A DNA stretch of 26,095 nucleotides from JAGQUL01 sp039811765 (GTDB lineage: Bacteria > Actinomycetota > Thermoleophilia > Gaiellales > SKUG01). Of this stretch, positions 15,491 to 21,518 are shown in pieces. The DNA lies in assembly GCA_039811765.1 (NCBI GenBank), contig JBDHZF010000027.1, positions 1 to 26,095 on the forward strand. The letters are read 5' to 3'. The translations under genes and the position numbers were made by a program. The notes under the pieces are model-generated. The model made no database searches. It was given only the letters and a program-made list of their open reading frames with translations, and was not told the origin of the DNA. Each line of letters opens with the position of its first letter. Position 1 is the stretch's first letter.

Positions 15491-16803
15491 GTCCCGTCCA
15501 CGTCATCGTCGGCGACGATCCCCGCGCGGAGGCGATGTGGACGCAAGCGTTCACCGGCGCGGTGGACATCTATGGCTTCGCGCGCAACGTCGACGCGTTC
15601 GAGCGGCTCACCGCGGCGCAAGCGCCCGTCGACCTCGTGGTGCTCACGCCCGCGCAGCGCGGACCGTTCAACCTCACGCCCGACCAGTTCGTGGCGCGTG
15701 TGCTCGAAGGCACGCTTGGCACGAGCCCGTACCTGAGCAACCTGCACGTGATCGTGGTGGGTTCGCCGCTGCAGCATTCGCATCCGCGAGCGATGGCGGT
15801 CTCGACGCTCGACGCGGCGATTCGCCTCGTGAAGTTCGGCGAGGTGGAGCGCGCGCCGCGCCCGCAGCCGATGCAGATTCCGACCGTGGCGGCGCCGCAG
15901 GCAGCGGCACGCACGGCGATGCCGTCCTCGTCGCTCGACGACGTTCCATTCGCTGGCTCGGTGATCTCGCGCATCTGGAGCGCGGGTGACGAATCCGCGC
16001 CGCGGGCGGTCGAATCGCATCCACAGCCGGCCACGGGATTCGCGTCGCAGGCCGCCACGCAGTTCGCGATGCACCAGGAGGGCGCTCCCGTTCAACGGCA
16101 GCAGCCCGGCGAGATCGTGGGCGGTGGCGCCCCCGCCACAGAACCCGCGCCCACCCCGCTGTTCACGCGTGCTGCGCCGCGAGGCTTCGTCGAGGCCGGT
16201 GGCGCGGCGGCGGCGCACATGGCGCCAGCGGCTCCCGCCGCGGTCGCGCACGAGTTCGATCCGGCCGCGATGCATCGCGGCGTGCCGCACGAGACGATTC
16301 AGGTGGCGTCGGGAACCGTGCTGCAGGGCGCGCGTCCGTTCGTGCTCGAAGGTGGCGGCGCGTACCGCGGGCCGGCGGTGCGCGGCGGCGTGGTGAACGC
16401 CGCGACGCACGACGTGATGAGCGGCGGCCAGCCGGTTCCGCCCGCGCTCGGCGCGCAGGTCGAGGCGATGGTGTACGGCAACGGCATGCAGGTTGGCAAC
16501 CCGCACGATCCGGTGCTCGTGTTCACGAGCACGGCCCGGGGCGCTGCGCAGCCAGCGCCGGGCGCGCAACCCGCGTACGCGCAACCTCCGCACGCGCAAA
16601 CAACTCCCGTGCCAACCGCAGTCGTGGTTCCCGGGACCGTGCAGGTGCACGCGCCATCGACGGCGATCCCGGTTGCGGCGCATGTGCGCACATTGCCGAT
16701 GGAGCCGCCCGTCGGGGCGTATGCAGGCGCGCCTGCGGCGCCGTCGAACGATCGCTTCCTCGCGCGCGCCGAAGCGGGCGGCGGCAGCGTCTCGTTCGGC
16801 TGA
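15487..16803 (+). CDS. Degenerate receiver-like domain protein with long Ala/Pro-rich tail
   Basis: The product has 438 residues. Residues 2-115 show the beta/alpha rhythm of a receiver or TadZ/CpaE N-terminal domain: VHVIVGDDP as strand one with an acidic pair, VDIYGFARN, DLVVLTP in the place of the phospho-acceptor strand (no Asp at its end), LHVIVVGSP, and RLVKFGE at the end. It should therefore be unable to accept phosphate at the usual site. The remaining 320 residues are low-complexity, rich in Ala, Pro, Gln and Gly, and probably disordered. No Walker ATPase domain follows, unlike true TadZ/CpaE. Its place between pseudopilins and the anchored carboxypeptidase suggests a scaffold or localisation role, which is inference. 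Confidence 0.75.
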   Translation: MSPVHVIVGDDPRAEAMWTQAFTGAVDIYGFARNVDAFERLTAAQAPVDLVVLTPAQRGPFNLTPDQFVARVLEGTLGTSPYLSNLHVIVVGSPLQHSHPRAMAVSTLDAAIRLVKFGEVERAPRPQPMQIPTVAAPQAAARTAMPSSSLDDVPFAGSVISRIWSAGDESAPRAVESHPQPATGFASQAATQFAMHQEGAPVQRQQPGEIVGGGAPATEPAPTPLFTRAAPRGFVEAGGAAAAHMAPAAPAAVAHEFDPAAMHRGVPHETIQVASGTVLQGARPFVLEGGGAYRGPAVRGGVVNAATHDVMSGGQPVPPALGAQVEAMVYGNGMQVGNPHDPVLVFTSTARGAAQPAPGAQPAYAQPPHAQTTPVPTAVVVPGTVQVHAPSTAIPVAAHVRTLPMEPPVGAYAGAPAAPSNDRFLARAEAGGGSVSFG

Positions 16804-16824
16804 TCCTCGGGCTGGCGCGTCGGT

Positions 16825-16888
16825 TGCGCGTCTTTCGTGACGAAATTGTGACGAAGTCGTGACAAAGTGCGCGCATCTCGTGACAGTC
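16825..16888 (+). promoter_or_regulatory. Iteron-like regulatory region before the VanY fusion gene
   Basis: TTTCGTGACGAAA (16833-16845) is a perfect palindrome. The 9-base unit GTGACRAAR (GTGACGAAA, GTGACGAAG, GTGACAAAG) begins at 16837, 16848 and 16859, an exact 11-base period, and a diverged fourth copy begins at 16880. Repeats on one helical face suggest cooperative binding of a regulator. The preceding 15-base word is shared with the upstream region of the first pseudopilin operon. Confidence 0.5.
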
Positions 16889-16906
16889 GTCATGCGATCG
16901 TGAAGC

Positions 16907-17743
16907 ATGGATCGGCGAACGCATCGCGGCGAGCACGGCGGGATGAGCATTCTCATGCTCGGAATCGTGCTCGTGGCCGCGTTCTTGCTGGCGGTCTTGG
17001 TCGCGGTGGGCGGCGCGTATGTCGCGCACGCGGAGCTGCAGCAGGCGGCAGACATCGCGGCCGCCGCGGTCGAACGGTCGCCTGGCGATTCGCCGAGCGC
17101 GCGAGCGCAGGATCTCGCGCGCGCGAACCGCGCTCGCTCCGTGCGAATCGACGAGGTGGACGACGGCGCGCGGTTGCGCATTCGCGTGACGGGTCGCGCG
17201 CCCGCGGCGTTCGGGTTGCGTCGCGGCGCGGTCATCGAAGCCGAGGCGTGGGCTGACGTGCCATCGCCTGCGGCGGTCGGCGACTATGGCCCGAACCCTC
17301 CCGGGCAATACTCGGGACCGCTCGAGCTCGCGGGCGGCGTGCCAGTGTGCCCGGCCGTGGCAGCCGCATTTCGCACGATGGACGCGGCAGCGCGTCGCGA
17401 CGGGATCGCGTTGCACCCCACCAGTGGCTTTCGCACGTTCGCCGAGCAGGCCGTGCTGTATGCGAAGCTCGGCCCCGGCATCGCCGCGCCACCTGGCACG
17501 AGCCGCCACCACGACGCCACCGAGTTCGACATCGCGGTCGGTCCGGCTGGCTCGTCGATCCATGTGTGGCTCCAGACCCATGGCCCATCGTTCGGCTTCG
17601 TCCAGCGATACTCGTGGGAGCCCTGGCACTGGGGGTATGTCGAGGGGTGCGATGAGGGTCCCGACCAGCAGCTTCGCCTGCCCGAACTCGTCGTCTCGAC
17701 CACGAAATCAAGACCCCCATCGAGCACAGGAGAAAAACCGTGA
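16907..17743 (+). CDS. TadG-like membrane anchor fused to VanY/M15 D,D-carboxypeptidase
   Basis: The product has 278 residues. Residues 12-55 are a TadG-like N-terminus: GGMSILMLGIVLVAAFLLAV, a single helix, then the typical AHAELQQAADIAAAA. A linker domain follows, with a Pro/Gly-rich stretch at 119-137. Residues 145-250 are an M15B peptidase: SGFRTFAEQ (173-181), SRHHDATEFD with zinc ligands H201 and D208, and EPWHW with the general base E238 and third ligand H241. All catalytic residues are present. The expected reaction is removal of the terminal D-Ala from peptidoglycan stem peptides outside the membrane. The start ATG 16907 has no clear ribosome-binding site; ATG 16943 is an alternative. 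The stop overlaps the GTG of hicB. Confidence 0.85.
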   Translation: MDRRTHRGEHGGMSILMLGIVLVAAFLLAVLVAVGGAYVAHAELQQAADIAAAAVERSPGDSPSARAQDLARANRARSVRIDEVDDGARLRIRVTGRAPAAFGLRRGAVIEAEAWADVPSPAAVGDYGPNPPGQYSGPLELAGGVPVCPAVAAAFRTMDAAARRDGIALHPTSGFRTFAEQAVLYAKLGPGIAAPPGTSRHHDATEFDIAVGPAGSSIHVWLQTHGPSFGFVQRYSWEPWHWGYVEGCDEGPDQQLRLPELVVSTTKSRPPSSTGEKP

Positions 17744-17985
17744 GGCATACTGTGAGCATGGCACGCGAGCACCGATACACCGTCATCATTGAGCACGGCG
17801 AGGATTCCGGATTCGTCGCCGTGTGCTCTGCGCTAGGGGCTGTCTCGCAGGGAGCGACCCGCGACGCAGCACTCGCGAACGTTCGTGAGGCAATGATTCT
17901 CGCGATCGAGGACTTTGCCGAATCCGGCGAGGCACTTCCGCCCGACACGGGCGCGACGACCGAGCAGATCAGCATCGCCGTCTGA
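17740..17985 (+). CDS. hicB: HicB-family antitoxin
   Basis: The product has 81 residues (75 from the internal ATG). The HicB partial RNase-H-like fold is seen in RYTVIIEHGEDSGFVAVC, followed by the signature SQGATRDAALANVREAMILAIEDF. There is no added DNA-binding domain, so autoregulation, if any, must rely on another partner or the complex. The GTG start at 17740 is supported by AGGAG seven bases upstream and overlaps the preceding stop; the ATG at 17758 is the alternative and has CATACT six bases upstream. The order hicB then hicA is the reverse of the E. coli pair but common elsewhere. Its partner starts one base after its stop. Confidence 0.85.
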   Translation: MRHTVSMAREHRYTVIIEHGEDSGFVAVCSALGAVSQGATRDAALANVREAMILAIEDFAESGEALPPDTGATTEQISIAV

Positions 17986-17986
17986 G

Positions 17987-18202
17987 ATGCCGCCGCTTCC
18001 GGTAACGAGCGGCAAGGTGCTCATCCGTATCCTTGAACGCCACGGCTTCGAGCAGGTTCGTATCAGGGGCGACCATGTCCGAATGCGTCATGCCGATGGG
18101 CGGCGAACTACCGTCCCGTTGCATGGAGAGTTGGATCGAGGAACGCTTCGAGCGATCATGCGTCAGTCGGGTCTCAGCCGTGAGGATGTGATCGGTGGGT
18201 AG
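17987..18202 (+). CDS. hicA: HicA-family mRNA interferase toxin
   Basis: The product has 71 residues and is a dsRBD-like HicA toxin. It contains SGKVLIRILERHGFEQVRIRGDHVRM with the catalytic His30 in GDH, then TTVPLHGELDRGTLRAIMRQSGL, the family-typical VPxHxxxxxGTLxxI segment. All expected features are intact, so it should cleave mRNA independently of ribosome binding when freed from HicB. The start is ATG 17987, one base after hicB. The stop overlaps the next gene, so the phosphoesterase may be part of the same transcript. Confidence 0.87.
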   Translation: MPPLPVTSGKVLIRILERHGFEQVRIRGDHVRMRHADGRRTTVPLHGELDRGTLRAIMRQSGLSREDVIGG

Positions 18203-18719
18203 CTCGGCGGGAGACACAGCGATCATCGTCCCGGTGAGCAGCGCGGACACGATCATCGGATCGTGGCGACTCCCGTATTGCGAACCGGGCCTGCCGGCTC
18301 ACATCACAGCCTTGTATCCGTTCAAGCCGCTCGATCTCATCGACTCTGATGACCGTGTCGGGCTGCAGGAGATTGCGTTGCGCCGCGCTGCGACGATCAC
18401 TCGATTTGCAGCCTGCGGCCGATTCCCATCGGTGTCGTTCCTCGAACCGGACAATCCTGCGTTCTATGCGGATCTCACCGCAGATCTCGAGCGTCGTTGG
18501 CCTGACTATCCCCCCTACGGAGGCGTATTCGACGAGGTGCACCCGCATCTCACCATCGCCGAGGGGGTCGATACGAGGGAGCAGGATGGCATTGAGCGCA
18601 TCGTCCATTCCTCGCTTCCGTACGAAGCAGTCATCGATGAGCTCTGGCTCATTGCTTTCGACGGAGAACGGTGGCAGTCAGAACTGCGTCTGCCGTTCGC
18701 GGTCTTCAATCGTCCCTGA
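18195..18719 (+). CDS. 2H phosphoesterase (2'-5' RNA ligase family)
   Basis: The product has 174 residues with two HxT motifs: AHITALYPF (H36, T38) and HPHLTIAEG (H118, T120), the two-histidine active site of the 2H superfamily. Members hydrolyse cyclic phosphodiesters in RNA or nucleotides; which applies here is not evident. The start is GTG 18195, overlapping the end of hicA by eight bases, with GAGG upstream. Its proximity suggests possible RNA repair or processing linked to HicA cleavage, but this is only context. Base composition is less GC-rich than in the flanking core genes, which fits acquisition with the toxin pair. Confidence 0.8.
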   Translation: MGSSAGDTAIIVPVSSADTIIGSWRLPYCEPGLPAHITALYPFKPLDLIDSDDRVGLQEIALRRAATITRFAACGRFPSVSFLEPDNPAFYADLTADLERRWPDYPPYGGVFDEVHPHLTIAEGVDTREQDGIERIVHSSLPYEAVIDELWLIAFDGERWQSELRLPFAVFNRP

Positions 18720-18720
18720 G

Positions 18721-18792
18721 TGGTTTTCGTCGCAACTCTGGGAGCCGTGGCATTGGGGTTACGTCGCAGGTTGCGGGAGCGCGGATGGTTGA
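18721..18792 (+). pseudogene. Remnant of a second VanY/M15 carboxypeptidase C-terminus
   Basis: The 23 codons after the 2H gene stop encode WFSSQLWEPWHWGYVAGC and then a TGA. WEPWHWGYV followed by GC is the exact signature at the end of the intact M15 domain at 17610-17654, yet no upstream part of such a gene exists here. The DNA of the two copies differs at several positions, so this is a diverged homolog, not a fresh duplication. Confidence 0.75.
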
Positions 18793-18797
18793 CGCGC

Positions 18798-19130
18798 CCT
18801 GGCGACTTCATGTTCCAGCTGAATGCAGATGAGTACGCGGCTTTGCTATCGCAGATTGCGATACCAAACCACGAAATTCCTGCTCAGCGCGATAGTTTGC
18901 TATCGCAAGTCACGAAATATGGTGGACGAGGAGGTCGCCGGAAACCGCCATATGCCTTCACGGAGCAAGGCGTTGCCATGCTTTCCAGCGTGCTGAGAAA
19001 CCAACAGGCCGTCGCAGTGAACGTCGAAATCATGCGTGCGTTCGTTCGCCTTCGAAGGGTGGTCTGCGCCCGTCAAGAGGCGACCGCTTGGATTCATCGT
19101 GGAGGAGGTGGGTGGCGGTTCGATGGATGA
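18798..19130 (+). pseudogene. Truncated ORF6N-domain protein
   Basis: The frame encodes the second half of an ORF6N domain: GDFMFQLNADEYAALLSQ, then GRGGRRKPPYAFTEQGVAM, LSSVLRNQQAVAVNVEIMRA and FVRLR. The first half of the domain (the normal N-terminus with the VMLDxDLAxLYGV region) is absent and is replaced by the M15 remnant. After about 19052 the frame continues with unrelated sequence. ORF6N/KilA-N-type proteins are common in phages and mobile elements. There is a 12-base direct repeat within it (18842 and 18896). It is most likely non-functional, although ATG 18810 could start a short product. Confidence 0.75.
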
Positions 19131-19260
19131 CTGGCTCGGCGCTTCGGAGCATGAGCACTCGTCCTTCGTCGTCGAAGATCAGCGCGACCGCCGACGGAAC
19201 GAGCAGCAGGCGTGGTTCGACGATCGCGCGCAGGTCGTGGAGATACTCGGAGATGGCCAA
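19129..19260 (-). pseudogene. N-terminal remnant of a NUDIX hydrolase
   Basis: On the minus strand a frame encodes about 44 residues with the typical opening of a NUDIX domain, RLLLVPSAVALIFDDEGRVL followed by MLR, but it ends before the Nudix box. The sequence then runs into the ORF6N remnant, so the two fragments meet tail to tail. Only a TTG is available as a local start (19260), and the frame overlaps the hypothetical gene upstream by 82 bases. Confidence 0.6.
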
Positions 19261-19631
19261 GGCGCGACCATCATCCTCGCGGTGTCGCGTCGAACAACGC
19301 GACTGCCGAGGAACGGACCGGGGTCGAGGTCGTTCGGCGCGTCGGGGCCGTGGTATGCGGGCGTGATGAAGAACGCTCCATCGGCGGCCTGCATCACGGC
19401 AAGCGCCGGTGCCTTCCAGCTTCGATCGACCGCCATGTGCTTCGCCGTCTCGATCGCGTCGTCGAGCGTCCCATGCTCGACGAGCGTGCCTCGTGGATCG
19501 GCCAGCAGCAGCATCGACTGCTTCGTCCGAAATCGACCGAGCGAGTCCTGAAAGGTCCTGAGAAACAACCCGAGCGGGTGCCCATACCAGTTGTCAGACA
19601 CGATCGATGACATCGGGGGAGTGATGTTCAT
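19179..19631 (-). CDS. Hypothetical protein, C-terminus doubtful
   Basis: The frame gives 150 residues from ATG 19631 (a GTG at 19646 is also possible). The middle looks like a real protein: MLLLADPRGTLVEHGTLDDA, AIETAKHMAVDRSWKAPALA and GAFFITPAYHGPDAPNDLDP. The last 30 residues (SPSISTTCARSSNHACCSFR...) look like out-of-frame translation of the NUDIX remnant, so the true C-terminus may have been lost or a frameshift may be present near 19270. I do not recognise the family. Confidence 0.45.
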   Translation of the reverse strand: MNITPPMSSIVSDNWYGHPLGLFLRTFQDSLGRFRTKQSMLLLADPRGTLVEHGTLDDAIETAKHMAVDRSWKAPALAVMQAADGAFFITPAYHGPDAPNDLDPGPFLGSRVVRRDTARMMVAPWPSPSISTTCARSSNHACCSFRRRSR

Positions 19632-19707
19632 GGAGCGATCGTGCACGCTGCCCGGTGCGCTTCGTCGAGGCGATCCGGGTCACGAATCGCAGGGTCGTGC
19701 TGTCCGC

Positions 19708-19713
19708 TAAGCT
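19708..19713 (+). promoter_or_regulatory. Probable -10 (TAAGCT) of a leaderless transcript
   Basis: TAAGCT is followed by seven bases and the ATG at 19721. There is no ribosome-binding site. Confidence 0.45.
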
Positions 19714-19720
19714 CGTCGTC

Positions 19721-20017
19721 ATGGATCGAAGGTGGGTGGGTGTCGGAGTGGGTGCGGTCATCCGTCGCGGCGACGACGTGCTGCTGCTCAAGCGTCGGAA
19801 CGTGCACGGCGACGGCACCTGGTCGACTCCCGGCGGGCACGTCGAGTTCGGCGAGTCGCTGGAGCGATGCGCCGCGCGCGAGGCGCAGGAGGAGACCGGA
19901 CTCGTCGCGGGCGAGGTCTCGTTCCTCGCGGTCACGAACGATTACATGCCCGAGGACGGCAAGCACTACGTCACCGAGCGGCTCGTGCATGGACACGCAC
20001 TCGGCGGGCGACCATGA
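19721..20017 (+). CDS. Short NUDIX hydrolase, C-terminally truncated
   Basis: The product has 98 residues; NUDIX proteins of this type are usually 130-150. The Nudix box is complete: GHVEFGESLERCAAREAQEE then TGL (GX5EX7REUXEEXGU). It is preceded by a standard beta strand (GVGVGAVIRRGDDVLLLKRR) and GTWSTPGG. After KHYVTERL the protein ends within a few residues, where the family normally has another 40-50 residues with further strands and a helix. The stop overlaps the acetyltransferase start (ATGA). The metal-binding helix is intact, so activity is possible but doubtful. A nucleoside-diphosphate-type substrate is expected. Confidence 0.8.
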   Translation: MDRRWVGVGVGAVIRRGDDVLLLKRRNVHGDGTWSTPGGHVEFGESLERCAAREAQEETGLVAGEVSFLAVTNDYMPEDGKHYVTERLVHGHALGGRP

Positions 20018-20640
20018 CGCGGCGGGATCGCTCGATCTGGCCACCCGTGCTTCGTGACGACGTCGTCGAGCTTCGCGTCGCGACGGTCGACGACGCGCCG
20101 GCGCTGATCGCCGAGCAGGACGGCGAAGTGGTTCGCTGGCTCACCGGAAGTGTCCTGACGCGTGCAGAGATGGTGAAGTGGATCGAGGTGGTCCACGAGA
20201 CATGGACCGCCGGCGCGCACCGACGAAACTTCGTGATCGTCGATCACGCATCGAAAACCCTCGTCGGCGGCATCGAAGCGCATTCCGACCGGACGCTCGT
20301 GGAGGGCATCGACGAAGGCGAGGCCAACATCGCTTACTCGATCGGACCTTCGGGACGGGGCAGGGGGCATGCGGTGCGCGCCGTGGGCCTGCTCGTCCGC
20401 CACCTGGCGGGCGAGGGCGTGCATCAGGAACGCGATTGCAGGGCGAGCGCGCCGCGAGCGGCGTCGACGAACGCGTGTGCGGGAGCGCCGTCCACGATCG
20501 CGCCGAGCTCGCGCGAGCGGCGATGCGCGTTGCCGTCGATCGCGCGCTTGATCAGCGGCATCGTCGTGACGAGCGCGTGGTCGTCGGCCGCGACGAGCGT
20601 GCCGTGCATAGCGACGTCGCGCGCGAGCGCCGCGTCATAG
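20014..20640 (+). pseudogene. GNAT N-acetyltransferase, C-terminal part lost
   Basis: The first 138 residues or so are a RimJ/RimL-type acetyltransferase: LRVATVDDAPALI, EMVKWIEVVHETW, FVIVDHASKTLVGGIEAH and the acetyl-CoA loop SIGPSGRGRGHAVRAVGLLV. After about HLAGEGVHQ (near 20430) the expected C-terminal DPxNxxSxxVAxxxGF region is missing, and the frame runs on for about 70 codons antisense to the PLD-like gene, with no resemblance to the family. The gene is therefore cut at its 3' end close to the stop of the convergent gene at 20424. It begins inside the stop codon of the NUDIX gene. Confidence 0.7.
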
Positions 20641-21401
20641 TCGATCGTGCGCACGTCGACTCCGGCGCGTCGCATCGCGCTCGCGTCGTGGTCGTCCAGC
20701 TCGTGCGCGGCCACGATCGTCGCGACGCCGCGCTCGGCGGCCGCTGCGATGCGCTTCGCGAGGCCGTCGGCATCCAGCTCCCGCGTGGTGATCAGCAGCG
20801 TATTCGACGCGCCGTCGACCAGAGCCTTCACAGCGTCGCTCACGTCGTGGCGGTCGTGGTGCGGATCGTTCAGGACCACGCCCGCTGCTCGCGCGCGATC
20901 GAACGCCGCGTCGGCGATGTCGTGCGGGGTCTTCGCGTCGAGCTGCTGCGCCGCGTCGAACGCCGCGGCTGCGCGCCCGCCGAAGCGCACGCCCATCTCG
21001 AGCCGGTGCATCGACTTCGCGTCGCTCACGTCGCTGGCGACGAGCGCGTCCACGCCATCGCGCGAGATCGCCTTGCCGTGCTGCTTGAACGGGTCGTCGC
21101 CATATGCGGTCACGGTCGCGGACGCGAGACCACCGAGCCTCGTCACGAACGCGTCGTCGTCCGCTGCGTTCGCCGAGTCGACGAGCGCGTGCACGTCGAC
21201 CCCGCGGCCCGCGGCGTCCGCGATCGCGTCCACGTTCGGCGCGCTCGTCGTGCGGAACGTGTCCGCGCGCAGGACCGTCTGCGCAGACGCGGCGATGTCG
21301 CGACTGGTCGCGAGCACCGCCGCGCCGCCGATCACCGGGGTGGGGGAATCGGCCGTTGCGATCGTCGCGATGACGCGACTCGTTGGACTGCCAACCTGCA
21401 T
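20424..21401 (-). CDS. Phospholipase-D-like protein with one degenerate HKD motif
   Basis: The product has 325 residues and two repeated halves. The first half ends in an HxKx4D motif (H108, K110, D115 in HGKAISRD). The second half has HGTLVAAD (H266, D273), where Lys is replaced by Thr268. Each half contains the PLD-type pattern of a strand with a Gly-Val-Asp-Val turn (AAGRGVDVHALVD; RAGVDVRTIDYD). Classical PLD enzymes need both HKD motifs, so this may be a one-sided or inactive member. No signal peptide is clear. The start is ATG 21401. It is divergent from dinB; the 117-base intergenic region carries the inverted repeat at 21429-21453 and the LexA box. Confidence 0.7.
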   Translation of the reverse strand: MQVGSPTSRVIATIATADSPTPVIGGAAVLATSRDIAASAQTVLRADTFRTTSAPNVDAIADAAGRGVDVHALVDSANAADDDAFVTRLGGLASATVTAYGDDPFKQHGKAISRDGVDALVASDVSDAKSMHRLEMGVRFGGRAAAAFDAAQQLDAKTPHDIADAAFDRARAAGVVLNDPHHDRHDVSDAVKALVDGASNTLLITTRELDADGLAKRIAAAAERGVATIVAAHELDDHDASAMRRAGVDVRTIDYDAALARDVAMHGTLVAADDHALVTTMPLIKRAIDGNAHRRSRELGAIVDGAPAHAFVDAARGALALQSRS

Positions 21402-21428
21402 GCCCGTGTTTCGATCGCTCCCGTGAAG

Positions 21429-21453
21429 CCACCGTGGGCCGAATCCACGGTGG
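21429..21453. repeat. Inverted repeat CCACCGTGG / CCACGGTGG (loop 7)
   Basis: Perfect 9-base arms lie at 21429-21437 and 21445-21453, about 30 bases upstream of the PLD-like start. It could be an operator for the divergent gene or a stem-loop. Confidence 0.45.
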
Positions 21454-21483
21454 GCCGGCGGTGGCCACGTCGATGGCCGACGG

Positions 21484-21512
21484 GTGTCATCGAACATATG
21501 TTCGGGTATGAT
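21484..21512 (+). promoter_or_regulatory. dinB promoter (-35 GTGTCA, -10 TATGAT), leaderless
   Basis: GTGTCA (21484-21489) and TATGAT (21507-21512) are separated by 17 bases. The dinB ATG at 21519 lies six bases after the -10, so the mRNA probably starts at or next to the A of the ATG. The LexA box fills the spacer. Confidence 0.65.
21491..21504. promoter_or_regulatory. LexA (SOS) box CGAACATATGTTCG
   Basis: This is a perfect 14-base palindrome with the CGAAC-N4-GTTCG consensus of Gram-positive and actinobacterial LexA. It sits between the -35 and -10 of the dinB promoter, where bound LexA would block polymerase. Confidence 0.9.
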
Positions 21513-21518
21513 GCCGTC

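Noticed and set aside
15355..17235. A 626-codon minus-strand frame opposite the pseudopilin region
   Set aside because: The product is Arg/His-rich and featureless; the plus strand encodes recognisable domains with coupled starts.
20178..21518. In-frame 447-codon extension upstream of dinB
   Set aside because: It is antisense to the PLD-like gene and lacks homology; the LexA-controlled promoter and the ATG at 21519 define the start.
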